A stretch of DNA of 64,000 bases from Mesorhizobium sp. DCY119 (GTDB taxonomy: Bacteria; Pseudomonadota; Alphaproteobacteria; Rhizobiales; Rhizobiaceae), in assembly GCF_003590645.1 (NCBI RefSeq), contig NZ_CP031834.1, positions 2,418,501-2,482,500 on the forward strand. Direction: 5' to 3'. Shown in pieces: positions 36,460 to 45,044 of the stretch; position 1 is the first letter of the stretch, and each line of letters starts with the position of its first letter. The notes under the pieces were generated by a model. The model was given only the letters and a program-made list of their open reading frames with translations, searched no databases and was not told where the DNA came from. Both the position numbers and the translations under genes were made by a program.

Positions 36460-36794
36460 TGCTGCCCGAAAACATAACTGCGGTCATTGCCCGCAACGAG
36501 CGGTGGACCGGCGAGGCGGCATGCGAGCCCTACGAGGCCGGATGGGCGCGCGAGGCCGTCTTCTTCGTCCGCGCGATCAACCCGCCTATTGGCCCGGCCC
36601 CCATGGCCTGGGTGGAGATTTCGCCCGACGGCATGCGCTGGATTCGCGAAGGCGCGGAGTTCCGCATGCCTTCCGAGCGCGACGGTATCGCATGCGCTCG
36701 CATTGCGCATTTCGGCAACTGGCTGCGCGTCGCGACGAAATTCGAGGACGGCGCGGAATGCACCGTCCTTGTCACGCTTCACCTCAAGGCTTGA
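36459..36794 (+). CDS. Small conserved hypothetical protein
   Basis: 111 residues; its ATG overlaps the preceding stop (ATGA), so the two are translated together. No signal peptide or membrane helix. Segments such as PMAWVEISPDGMRWIREGAEF and IAHFGNWLRVATKFEDGAECTVLVTLHLKA read as a beta-sandwich of about 100 residues. Function unknown; probably works with the 300-residue protein before it. It ends seven bases from the convergent FAD oxidoreductase. Confidence 0.78.
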   Translation: MLPENITAVIARNERWTGEAACEPYEAGWAREAVFFVRAINPPIGPAPMAWVEISPDGMRWIREGAEFRMPSERDGIACARIAHFGNWLRVATKFEDGAECTVLVTLHLKA

Positions 36795-36801
36795 AACCTT
36801 T

Positions 36802-38193
36802 TCACCCGAGATAAGCGCCTTGCGCGAGAAGTTCTCGGCGAATGTCCGCATAGTCGACATGGCGAGGCGTGCCGCGATTTCCGATCGACAGCGCTGCCGC
36901 GACGCCTGCCGCCTGGCCAAGTGCAAAGCATGGAGGCATGACACGGATTGCGCTGAGCGCTTCGTGCGTCGCCGATACCGCCCGGCCCGAGACCAGCAGC
37001 CCATCATGGCGCTTCGGCACCATGACCCGGTAGGGGATCTGGTAGACATTGGCGGTCGGCAACGCCTCGGCGGTGCCGCCGCCTGAGCCAGCAGGATCGT
37101 GAATGTCGAGCGGATAGCCGCAAAGTGCCACCACATCATCGAAGGCGCGTCCGCTGCGCAGGTCATCCAGCGTCAACTCGTAGTCGCCCTCGATGCGGCG
37201 TGTCTCACGCACGCCGATCTGCGTGGCGGTATCGCGCAGTTCCGCATTCTCGAAGCCCGGCAGTTCCTCACGGAAGAAGCGCAGCAGCGCCATCGTCTGC
37301 TCACGCCCCTGCATCTCGGCTTTCGTCAGGTCGCCAGCGTCGGCACCGTTGAGCTTGAGCACGCGACCCGTATTGATGCGCCAGACACCAGGCTCCATCG
37401 TCTTGTAGAGCCCGATGCCGCGCCGTGGCGCGGGGAAGCGGCCCGCGGCGGTCGCCGCAGCCACTATAGAGGCATAGGGGCGGAAGTCTTCGGGATGCCC
37501 TGCGACATAGGCCTCCACGGCGGCATCGTCGACATTTTGGACCCGGAAGAACAGCGTCTGCGGCTGTGCGAGGCCGTCGCTGTCGCGGCCGTGACGGGTG
37601 TGGACGCCGGCGTAGTGAGCAACGTCGCCGTCGGCCGAGCAATCGACGACGATGCGCGCCCGCGCTGCGCGGAGGCCGCCTTTTCCGGCGCAGACGACGC
37701 CTAGCACGCGCGGATTGGCGATATCGGGATCATCGACGATCGCATCCACCACCATTGTGTGGAGGAGCAGGTCGACACCTGCCTCCACACACATGCGCTG
37801 CGCGACGATCTTCGCGGCCTCGGGCTCGAAAGGCGTTACCTTGTCGTGGCCATAGACAATGAAGCCGCTGTACGGCGAACCGGCGGGCACCTTGCTGGGA
37901 TGCATGGCGCCGCCGACTTCTATCATGTTCTGCACGAATTCTTCGAAGACGCCGCGGATGAGCTGCTCCGACCCGTCGAGCGAGTAGGACGTCATGCATG
38001 GGCCAACAAGTCCGGCGGTGAGATTGCCGCCGAGAAAGCCGTAGCGTTCGACCAGTCGCACCCGCACGCCGAGACGCGCCGCAGCGATGGCTGCGGAAAT
38101 TCCCGAGGGTCCGCCGCCGATGACGAGGACATCGACCTCGTCGAGTTCCGGGATATGCGACGAATAGGCGTATGTGCGTTCGGTCTGCAGCAT
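36802..38193 (-). CDS. FAD-dependent oxidoreductase
   Basis: 463-residue protein of the FAD_oxidored group. A dinucleotide motif VLVIGGGPSGISAAIAAARLG occurs near residue 20, followed by LVERYGFLGGN. The C-terminal half has CSADGDVAHYAGV and SGRAVSATHEALSAIRVMPPCFALGQAAG, typical of this family. The ATG at 38193 follows GGAG by seven bases, 14 bases after the SDR stop; the much longer open frame upstream overlaps the SDR and is not coding. Likely oxidises a polyol or sugar derivative, substrate unknown. Confidence 0.88.
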   Translation of the reverse strand: MLQTERTYAYSSHIPELDEVDVLVIGGGPSGISAAIAAARLGVRVRLVERYGFLGGNLTAGLVGPCMTSYSLDGSEQLIRGVFEEFVQNMIEVGGAMHPSKVPAGSPYSGFIVYGHDKVTPFEPEAAKIVAQRMCVEAGVDLLLHTMVVDAIVDDPDIANPRVLGVVCAGKGGLRAARARIVVDCSADGDVAHYAGVHTRHGRDSDGLAQPQTLFFRVQNVDDAAVEAYVAGHPEDFRPYASIVAAATAAGRFPAPRRGIGLYKTMEPGVWRINTGRVLKLNGADAGDLTKAEMQGREQTMALLRFFREELPGFENAELRDTATQIGVRETRRIEGDYELTLDDLRSGRAFDDVVALCGYPLDIHDPAGSGGGTAEALPTANVYQIPYRVMVPKRHDGLLVSGRAVSATHEALSAIRVMPPCFALGQAAGVAAALSIGNRGTPRHVDYADIRRELLAQGAYLG

Positions 38194-38207
38194 CGTCGTC
38201 TCCAGGA

Positions 38208-38993
38208 TCAGCGGAACATCGACCCGCCATCGACGTCGAGGGCGGAGCCATAGGTGAAGCTCGCGGCGTCGGAGCAAAGGAACATGATGGCGGCCGCCAT
38301 GTCGGTCGGCTTTCCCATGCGCCGCATTGGAAGATTTGCGGCGATGCGGTCCTTCAGCGCCTGGTCGATATGCGAATGCATGGGCGAATCGGTCGGGCCG
38401 GGATTCAGCGCGTTGATCCGCACTTTCTTGCCCGCCAGTTCGCGCGCCATCGACTTCACCAGCGACAGGGTTCCGGCTTTTGACGCTGCGTATGCGGTAT
38501 CGGCAATGAGCCCGCCACCTCCGCAGACGCCCGCGTCGGACGCAACACAGACGATGTTGCCGCCTTGCGGATTTTCGAGGAAGCGCTTCACGCCGGCCTG
38601 TACGGTGAAGAACGTGCCGAGCAGGTTGACGCCGAGCACGCGCTCCCAATGCGCCCAGTCCTGTTCGAATATCCGCTTGGCGGTGATGACGGCGGCGCAT
38701 GTCACCACATTGTCGAGACGCTCAAGCTTCTCGTCGCAATAGGCGAAGGCCTTCGAGATGCTGTCGGGATTGCTGACATCGACGGTCACGGCATGGATTT
38801 TCGCGCCACTTTCGCGCAGCGCTCCGGCATGCTGCTCAAGCCCCTTGGTGTCGCGGTCGCACATGATGACCTCCGCGCCTTTGGAAGCGAAAGCGCGTGC
38901 GGTTTCGAGCCCCATGCCGCTGGCTGCGCCGGTAATCAGTACGGACCGACCGGCGAAGGCGTCGTTTGCGAATGTGGCGTAGTTATCAGTCAT
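38208..38993 (-). CDS. SDR-family oxidoreductase
   Basis: 261 residues: TGAASGMGLETARAFA cofactor loop, catalytic Tyr-x-x-x-Lys in AYAASKAGTL, and a C-terminal DVDGGSMF typical of classical SDRs. The usual NNAG motif reads VTCAAVIT, a departure from the consensus. The ATG at 38993 follows GGAG; a GTG at 38999 overlaps it. The gene starts about 140 bases after the second GntR-type palindrome and is first in an operon with the FAD oxidoreductase. Confidence 0.9.
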   Translation of the reverse strand: MTDNYATFANDAFAGRSVLITGAASGMGLETARAFASKGAEVIMCDRDTKGLEQHAGALRESGAKIHAVTVDVSNPDSISKAFAYCDEKLERLDNVVTCAAVITAKRIFEQDWAHWERVLGVNLLGTFFTVQAGVKRFLENPQGGNIVCVASDAGVCGGGGLIADTAYAASKAGTLSLVKSMARELAGKKVRINALNPGPTDSPMHSHIDQALKDRIAANLPMRRMGKPTDMAAAIMFLCSDAASFTYGSALDVDGGSMFR

Positions 38994-39130
38994 ATCCACT
39001 CCATTGATGTCGGGAATTGCGGCCGCTCAGGCCAAGTAGAGGCTGCCATTCACGTTGAGAGTGGGTGGCGTTGATGTAGCTGTCATTGGTCGAAGGCGAA
39101 GAACCGAGGCGACGTTGTCATGTGACAAGT

Positions 39131-39147
39131 AACTTAGCTGCTAAGTT
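39131..39147. promoter_or_regulatory. Second copy of the GntR/FadR-type palindrome
   Basis: AACTTAG-CTG-CTAAGTT, perfect 7-bp arms and three-base spacer, same arms as the site at 34305-34323. It lies 138 bases upstream of the SDR start on the minus strand. It links the SDR/FAD operon to the same regulator. Confidence 0.75.
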
Positions 39148-39174
39148 GAGTAGTTGTAAAGTAGGTCTGTATCG

Positions 39175-39494
39175 TCCTCGGCGGATCGACTGAATGCCGG
39201 GTGGACAGCAGCGCAACGGGCGAGGGAACGCGGCCTGAACACCGCCGAAAGTCATGTCGAAAAGCGCTTGCAGAGGTTCCGCCACCCTGCGGCCTGATAA
39301 CCGTACTCGACGGGCATCCGGCAACCCTGGCATGGCTTGGGTCGATGCGCGGACATCGCACGCGGTCACTGGGTGTCGAGCATTTCGGCCAAACCGGAAC
39401 GATCGCCGATCTCTAAAGGCGTCATGAGATAGATGCCGCAGGCATCCTGAAAGCTGCCGAGGTGCTTATTCCGGGCGGGCCCATTCGTCATGGG
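39175..39494 (+). pseudogene. Decayed 3' fragment of a transketolase-like pyruvate dehydrogenase E1 gene
   Basis: In one frame from 39175: SSADRLNAGWTAAQRARERG and TAESHVEK; in another frame from 39294: ITVLDGHPATLAWLGSMRGH and SLGVEHFGQTGTIADL, then an in-frame TAA at about 39414, then IDAAGILKAAEVLIPGGPIRHG. These are the C-terminal motifs of transketolase-like pyruvate dehydrogenase E1 proteins, which normally read on through ADLYRHYGID without a break. One frameshift (39250-39295) and one stop are present, and the rest of the gene is missing. It lies just downstream of the 39131 operator and marks an old deletion or rearrangement. Confidence 0.75.
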
Positions 39495-39627
39495 TTAGGT
39501 ATTCTGAGTCCAACTAATCGTACGTGACTGCGCCCGTCCGTGTGTTTCAAAACCTCACGATCCGGGCGCGCCAAACGTGCTTCTGCAGGCTGTTGCGGTC
39601 ATCGACGATCGACCGCGGTGTCAGCCT

Positions 39628-40314
39628 CTATTGCATGCGGGCGGCCGCTTGCCGAACCAGTTCCATCCGACGCTGTTTGGCGACCTTGATCCGGTCTTGT
39701 GAGATAGCCAGGACTGCCGGCGAGGCGGTGTCGGGGGAGCCCGCATTGAACGGCGGCTGCGGATTGTATTCGAGCCGTAACTGGATCGTCTCCGCCGCCG
39801 TCGGATCCACCAGATGCGCAATAACGGTGAGTGCGAGATCGATACCAGCAGTCACGCCGCCTCCGGTCAGCCGGTTGCGGTCGACGCAAACCCTCTCGCG
39901 GGAAAGCTCAACGCCCAGCAGAGGCAGGGCTTCGCGAGCGCTCCAGTGCGTGGCTGCCCGGTATCCCTTCAACAAACCCGCGGCGGCAAGCACGAGGGAT
40001 CCAGTACAGACCGATGTGACGAATCTTGCGCCTTCGGCCTGCCTGCGCAGGAAATCCAGCACCTCATCGTCACCCAACAGATCGTCCGTGCCGTAGCCGC
40101 CGGGCACGCAGATCACGTCGAGCTGCGGGCAGTCGGCGAAGGTGGTCGTCGGCGGAATACGCAACGGCGTGTCGCTCTGCACAGGCTCTAGTGTCTTCCA
40201 CACGAGATGGACTTTCGCACCAGGCAGACTCGAAAAGACCTGAAGCGGCCCGGTCATGTCCAACTGGGTAACAAGGGGGAAGACCAGCAAGCCGATCTGC
40301 AGGGAATTGGACAT
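39628..40314 (-). CDS. DJ-1/PfpI-family protein, isonitrile hydratase-like
   Basis: 228 residues, the length of Pseudomonas isonitrile hydratase (InhA). DJ-1 fold landmarks: IGLLVFPLVTQLDMTGPLQVF, VPGGYGTDDLL, nucleophile cysteine in TSVCTGSLVLAAAGLLKGY followed by ATHWSARE, and GVTAGIDLALTV. GAGG lies seven bases before the ATG at 40314; longer in-frame starts exist. It is divergent from a GlxA-type regulator. Hydration of isonitriles to formamides is the known role of the best-studied relatives; here it is a family-based guess. Confidence 0.85.
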   Translation of the reverse strand: MSNSLQIGLLVFPLVTQLDMTGPLQVFSSLPGAKVHLVWKTLEPVQSDTPLRIPPTTTFADCPQLDVICVPGGYGTDDLLGDDEVLDFLRRQAEGARFVTSVCTGSLVLAAAGLLKGYRAATHWSAREALPLLGVELSRERVCVDRNRLTGGGVTAGIDLALTVIAHLVDPTAAETIQLRLEYNPQPPFNAGSPDTASPAVLAISQDRIKVAKQRRMELVRQAAARMQ

Positions 40315-40400
40315 TGGTAACCTCTGATTGAAACTTGACATGGGGAATTTGCCATGATTTGCCTTTATCCAAAATGCCATAGTTCCCTTAATTACGGACA

Positions 40401-41345
40401 TTGAACTTGATCGCCATTCTGATCTTTCCGGGCTTCCAGCTGCTCGATGCATCCGGCCCTGCATCCGTCTTCGAGTTGGCGCAACGTTTCGCCCAAACCG
40501 GGCCAAACGTGTGCATGGTGGCGGCGCGTCCGGGCCCGGTGAGGAGCTCAGCCGGTATCGAGCTGGTCGCGTCGGGGTTAAAGGATGACGGCTCTATCTC
40601 AACGCTCATCGTTGCAGGCGGGCTGGGCGTGGAAGAGGCTGCGGATTGCGGGAAGACGCTGTCTTTCGTACGGCGCCTTTCCGAACGGGGTGCGCGCATA
40701 GCTAGCGTCTGTTCGGGTGCCTACGTCCTGGCAGCCGCGGGCCTCCTGAATGGCCGAAAGGCGACGACACACTGGTCACGGACGCAGGACTTCGTCTCGC
40801 GGTATCCCGAAGTGCGATTGGACCCCGACCGGATATTCCTGAACGAAGGTAATATCTGGACCTCTGCCGGAATCACCGCCGGCATCGACCTTGCACTGGC
40901 GATGGTTTCCGAAGATTTCGGCGAGAAGGTCGCAAAGAGCGTCGCCCGACAGCTTGTGCTGTACCATCGCCGCAGTGGTGGGCAGTCGCAATTCTCGTCA
41001 TTGCTGGAATTGAAGACGCCGAACGGCCGCTTTGGCCCGTTGTTGTCGTGGGTGCGCGAGAACCTCGACAAGCCACTCAACGTGGAAACGCTTGCCGAGC
41101 GCGCGGGCATCAGCCCCCGCCATTTCGCGCGGGTGTTTACCGCCGAAACGGGGTGCACACCATCGAAGGCGATCGAGAGATTGCGGCTCGAAGTGGCCCG
41201 CGAGCGGGTGCAGTCGTCGGGCGAACTGATTGAGCGCGTCGCGGAGACCACCGGCTTCGGGGATGCCGAGAGGATGCGGCGTGCTTTTGTCCGCGCATTC
41301 GGCCATCCCCCGCAATCCGTGCGCCGGGAATCCCGCACTGGCTAG
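40401..41345 (+). CDS. GlxA-type AraC regulator with DJ-1-like sensor domain
   Basis: 314 residues, TTG start. An N-terminal DJ-1/PfpI-like domain (ILIFPGFQLLDASGPASVFELA; ASVCSGAYVLAAAGLL; GITAGIDLALAM) is followed by an AraC helix-turn-helix pair (LNVETLAERAGISPRHFARVF; LIERVAETTGFGDAERMRRAF). It is divergent from the DJ-1-family hydratase across 86 bases. The paired DJ-1 folds suggest enzyme and regulator recognise related ligands. Confidence 0.9.
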   Translation: MNLIAILIFPGFQLLDASGPASVFELAQRFAQTGPNVCMVAARPGPVRSSAGIELVASGLKDDGSISTLIVAGGLGVEEAADCGKTLSFVRRLSERGARIASVCSGAYVLAAAGLLNGRKATTHWSRTQDFVSRYPEVRLDPDRIFLNEGNIWTSAGITAGIDLALAMVSEDFGEKVAKSVARQLVLYHRRSGGQSQFSSLLELKTPNGRFGPLLSWVRENLDKPLNVETLAERAGISPRHFARVFTAETGCTPSKAIERLRLEVARERVQSSGELIERVAETTGFGDAERMRRAFVRAFGHPPQSVRRESRTG

Positions 41346-41782
41346 GTTGCAGAGCCTAAGAGGGTGTCTTCGTATCGCCAAATGTGAGAGCCGGGCTTGG
41401 CCTGACGCCGGATCTCACGCTTGCACCCGCCGGGCAGATATCGCGGGGCTAATTCGGTAGGCACCCTGGGCCAAACTCGGCCTATGCCGAACACCTTTAA
41501 GCCTTTCTGGAGATGAGATGCACTTCCGCCCTGGCATGGCAGGAATTGATGGAAATCCGGCATTGCGGATATCTGACGTCGGATTTAACCTTCCGACCAT
41601 AGGCAAAAAATTGCCGAGCAAGTCCAGGCTGGCGCACGATGGCCGTGCGTGCCGAGGACCGCAAAAGCGGGCTCTATAATGGGAACAAGAATGAAGATGC
41701 CGAAGGAATTCACTTGCCTTTCTTGCGGTGCGAACGGCCGTGACTCGCTCACCGCTCCCGCCACCTCTCTTTCCGTAAGGGG
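41346..41782. other. Intergenic stretch without a recognisable gene
   Basis: About 440 bases after the GlxA-type gene. Short open frames occur on both strands, but none has a convincing start, ribosome site or familiar motif. The base composition is less biased at third positions than in the genes on either side. It leads into a pseudogene, so it is probably decayed sequence. Confidence 0.5.
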
Positions 41783-42074
41783 CGTATCTGCGGCGGTGCG
41801 CTCAGCGACCAATTAGGCCCGCTCACAGACCTTGCCGGCCCGAGTTCGGTCATTGCCGCAAAACTAACCTCTGTGGAATTCTAGGCGCTGGGCAAGTCGC
41901 TCAACGACGGGATTATTGCGGCCAACCATCAGAACAAGGCCGATGTCGGCAGCCAGATCGCCCGCAGCTGGTGTGAGGCGGAAGGCCTGGACGTTCTCGT
42001 AGGCATCGGCACCTCCGCTGGGGCTGGCAGTTCAGGCGCTGCCGGGCGAAAGAGCAAGCTCGTTACTCTGCGCC
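41783..42074 (+). pseudogene. Remnant of a branched-chain-type ABC substrate-binding protein gene
   Basis: One frame reads GALSDQLGPLTDLAGPSSVIAA, then a stop at about 41882, then ALGKSLNDGIIAANHQNKAD and VGSQIARSWCEAEGLDVLVG. The order IGVLSD-x-x-G, GPGS-x-x-AA, then ADHQNKxDVGSxIARxW is the N-terminal third of periplasmic Leu/Ile/Val or amide-binding proteins. The signal peptide is missing, an amber codon interrupts the frame, and homology fades after about 42074. No permease or ATPase of this type is next to it. Confidence 0.7.
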
Positions 42075-42186
42075 CCAACATATTTTTCAGACCATTCTGG
42101 GCGGGAAATTTTCCGCCACACGCCCGTTCGACCAGACACGCGGCGAACGACAGATCACGCAATCACCCGCCAGAAAAGGAGAGGTC

Positions 42187-43461
42187 ATGCTGACCCCATC
42201 GCAAATCGACGCCGCCATTTCCCAGAACTGGGAGCGCCAGATCGAATGGCTGCGGACCCTGACGCAGTTTCCCAGCGAACGCGGCCTTGAAGGGCCCTGC
42301 CAGGACTGGATCGCCGGCTCGTTCCGCGAACGCGGATGGAACGTCGACCGCTATATGCTGTCGGATGTGGCGATGAGCACGCTGCCAGGTTTTTCGCCGG
42401 TCACCGATACGGATTACGAAAAGGCGGTGCAGGTGGTCGCGGCCATTCGCGCTCCGAACCCGGTTGGCCGCAGCCTTATCCTCCAGGGCCATGTCGATGT
42501 GGTGCCGACTGGACCGCTGGAGATGTGGTCGCATGCGCCCTATGGCGGGGAGATCGTCGATGGCAAGCTCTATGGGCGCGGCACCTGCGACATGAAATCC
42601 GGCGTAGCCGCCATGGTCTTCGCGCTCGATGCCTTGCGCACCGCTGGTTACCTGCCGGGAAGCGACGTCTATGTGCAGACGGTGACGGAGGAGGAATCCA
42701 CCGGCAACGGCGCTCTGTCGACATTGGCGCGAGGTTATCGTGCCAATGCTTGCCTCATCCCCGAGCCAACCGGCTTGCGTATCGGCCGCGGCCAGATCGG
42801 TGTCATGTGGTTTCGCCTGTCGGTGAAGGGCATTCCGGCCCATGTCGTCGAAAGCGAGCAGGGCACCAATGCTATCCTCTCCACCTACCGCCTGATCGAG
42901 GCGCTGCAGGCCTTCACCCTGGAACTCAACGATCGGGTCAAATCCCATCCCTGGTATTCGAAGCTCAGCTCGCCGATTAATTTCAATCCAGGCAAAATCC
43001 GAGGGGGCGACTGGGCAAGCTCGACACCTGCCTGGTGTGAATTGGATTGCCGCATCGCCGTGCTGCCCGGCACGCCGCTGGACGCTTTCCGCCAGGAGAT
43101 CATCGATGTGGTGATGAAGGCCGCCGCCGCAGACCCCTTCCTGGCAGCCAATCCGCCCGAGGTTATCTGGAACGGTTTCCAGGCCGATGACTACATTCTG
43201 GAGCCTGGCGGCGAATTCGAGACGGCGGTGCGCGCCGCTCATCTGGCGACGACCGGCCAAGACGCTGAAGACTGGCTGATCACCGGCGTCACCGACAGCC
43301 GTTTCTACGGCCGCTATTACGACATTCCGAGCCTCTGCTACGGCGCCAGAGGCCTGCGCGCCCATGGCTTTGACGAATATGTCGAGCTGGAGAGCGTCAG
43401 GCAGACCACTCGCGTCATCGCCGATTTCATCCAACGCTGGTGTGGCCTTCGGGCGATCTGA
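42187..43461 (+). CDS. M20-family deacylase (ArgE/DapE type)
   Basis: 424-residue zinc hydrolase. Metal ligands: GHVDVVP, GRGTCDMKSG, TEEESTGNG and the later IPEPTG; lid dimerisation domain about 190-310; C-terminal RAHGFDEYVELES. The family removes acyl groups from amino acids or diamino acids. AAAGGAGAGG lies before the ATG. It is followed 14 bases later by a transporter gene, suggesting use of an imported N-acyl compound. Confidence 0.9.
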   Translation: MLTPSQIDAAISQNWERQIEWLRTLTQFPSERGLEGPCQDWIAGSFRERGWNVDRYMLSDVAMSTLPGFSPVTDTDYEKAVQVVAAIRAPNPVGRSLILQGHVDVVPTGPLEMWSHAPYGGEIVDGKLYGRGTCDMKSGVAAMVFALDALRTAGYLPGSDVYVQTVTEEESTGNGALSTLARGYRANACLIPEPTGLRIGRGQIGVMWFRLSVKGIPAHVVESEQGTNAILSTYRLIEALQAFTLELNDRVKSHPWYSKLSSPINFNPGKIRGGDWASSTPAWCELDCRIAVLPGTPLDAFRQEIIDVVMKAAAADPFLAANPPEVIWNGFQADDYILEPGGEFETAVRAAHLATTGQDAEDWLITGVTDSRFYGRYYDIPSLCYGARGLRAHGFDEYVELESVRQTTRVIADFIQRWCGLRAI

Positions 43462-43475
43462 GAGGGAAGGGCATC

Positions 43476-44801
43476 ATGATAGACCGGAAATCGCAGTCGA
43501 CCCGCGCCGCCATCGGCTCGTTCGTCGGCACCACCATCGAATGGTATGACTTCTACATTTATGGCTTCGCGGCAGCCTTGGTCTTCGGGCCGCTGTTCTT
43601 TACCGGGGCCTCGCCGTATATCGCGACGCTGTCGGCTTTTGGCACCTTTGCGGTTGGCTTTTTCGCCCGGCCGCTTGGCGGACTGATCTTCGGCCATCTC
43701 GGCGACCGAATGGGCCGTAAGAACATACTGGTCATCACGCTTGTCATGATGGGCTGCGCTACGGCTCTGATCGGCCTGCTGCCGACTTATGCCGAAATCG
43801 GCTTCTGGGCGCCGGTGCTGTTGGTCGCGCTGCGCGTCTTGCAGGGGATCGCGGTCGGAGGTGAGTGGGGCGGGGCAGTGCTTTTGGCGGCCGAACATGC
43901 CCCGAAGGGGCGACAGACCTTCTTCGCCTCGTTCGCCCAACTCGGCAGCCCCGCCGGCCTGGTGCTGGCGCTGCTCGCCTTCCGCGTTGCCGGGCTCGTC
44001 GACTCGGAGGTATTCCTGAGCTGGGGTTGGCGCGTGCCCTTCCTGGTCAGTATCGCGCTGCTCGTCGTTGGCCTCGTTATCCGCCTCAACATCGAGGAAA
44101 CGCCCGAATTCGAGGCGATGAAGAAAAGCGCCCAGACCTCCGCGATGCCAGCGGCGGAAGTTTTCCGCGACTGGCGCAGCGCTATCTTCCTCGCCATGGG
44201 TGCCAATACCTTCGGCATTGCGGCAGTCTACTTCTACAACACCTTCCTCGTCACCTACGCGACGCAATATGCCGGCATCGACCGCTCGACCATTCTCGAA
44301 GCATTGTTCTGGACGGCGATCGCGCAATTCCTCTTCCAGCCGCTCGGCGCCCGCATTTCCGAGAAAATGGGCAATGAGGGGCTATTCTTGAAAATTTGCT
44401 TAGCCGGTGCGATGCTGACGCCTTATCCTCTGTTCATGGTCGTCGAAACCGGCAATTACGCTCTGATTCAGATCGGACTGATCGTCAATATCATCTTCGG
44501 CGCCTTCTCCTATGCCGTCATCGCCGGCTATATCTCACAGATATTCCCTGCAAGGGTGCGCTACAGCGCGATCTCTATTGCCTATCAGTTCTGCGCGGCG
44601 CTTGCCGGCGGCCTAACTCCGGTGCTGGGTACGGTGCTGGCGCAAGAGTTCAAGGGAGAGTGGTGGCCGCTTGCCGTCTTCGCCAGCGCCCTTGCCGGTG
44701 TCTCGTTCGTCTGCGTCTCGCTGCTTGATAGATATCGACGAGGGGAATTGGGACAGAGATGGAGCGGACAGAATAGTGGGAGCGAGGAGGTCAAGGCGTG
44801 A
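43476..44801 (+). CDS. MHS-type MFS transporter
   Basis: 441 residues, 12 membrane segments. The metabolite:H+ symporter pattern is clear: GTTIEWYDFYIYGFAAALVF, GLIFGHLGDRMGRKN after helix 2 and LQGIAVGGEWGGAVLL. ShiA/ProP/KgtP-like proteins import organic acids or amino-acid derivatives. Ribosome site AGAGGGAAGG. Together with the M20 deacylase it forms a two-gene unit. Confidence 0.9.
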   Translation: MIDRKSQSTRAAIGSFVGTTIEWYDFYIYGFAAALVFGPLFFTGASPYIATLSAFGTFAVGFFARPLGGLIFGHLGDRMGRKNILVITLVMMGCATALIGLLPTYAEIGFWAPVLLVALRVLQGIAVGGEWGGAVLLAAEHAPKGRQTFFASFAQLGSPAGLVLALLAFRVAGLVDSEVFLSWGWRVPFLVSIALLVVGLVIRLNIEETPEFEAMKKSAQTSAMPAAEVFRDWRSAIFLAMGANTFGIAAVYFYNTFLVTYATQYAGIDRSTILEALFWTAIAQFLFQPLGARISEKMGNEGLFLKICLAGAMLTPYPLFMVVETGNYALIQIGLIVNIIFGAFSYAVIAGYISQIFPARVRYSAISIAYQFCAALAGGLTPVLGTVLAQEFKGEWWPLAVFASALAGVSFVCVSLLDRYRRGELGQRWSGQNSGSEEVKA

Positions 44802-44930
44802 TCTTCGTTAGGAAAACCGACCTGCAGAAACCATCCATTGTTTGCTGATCGACCAAACGCCGTCTGGCCTTAACGTGCAAGCAGGGCATCGAGGCACGAC
44901 CTTCACCCCGCAGCGAAAGCCAGAAGCACG

Positions 44931-44961
44931 ATGGTGGCAACGACATCTCCGTTGCCACCAT
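44931..44961. terminator. Strong hairpin between convergent genes
   Basis: ATGGTGGCAACG and CGTTGCCACCAT form perfect 12-bp arms (44931-44942, 44950-44961) around a seven-base loop, in the 243-base gap between two convergent operons. There is no U-run on either strand directly after it, so it is not a classical intrinsic terminator; it may stop or protect transcripts from both sides. Confidence 0.5.
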
Positions 44962-45044
44962 TAGGACGTTTGCTATCCGCCGACACTTTTTTCAGTGACG
45001 TGTTAAGGATTGAAATCTCCAGGCGAACACGTTGCTTTGATTGA

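Noticed and set aside
38194-38700. Extended N-terminus of the FAD oxidoreductase gene
   Set aside because: The extension overlaps the SDR gene in another frame; the ATG at 38193 has a good ribosome site and begins just before the FAD motif.
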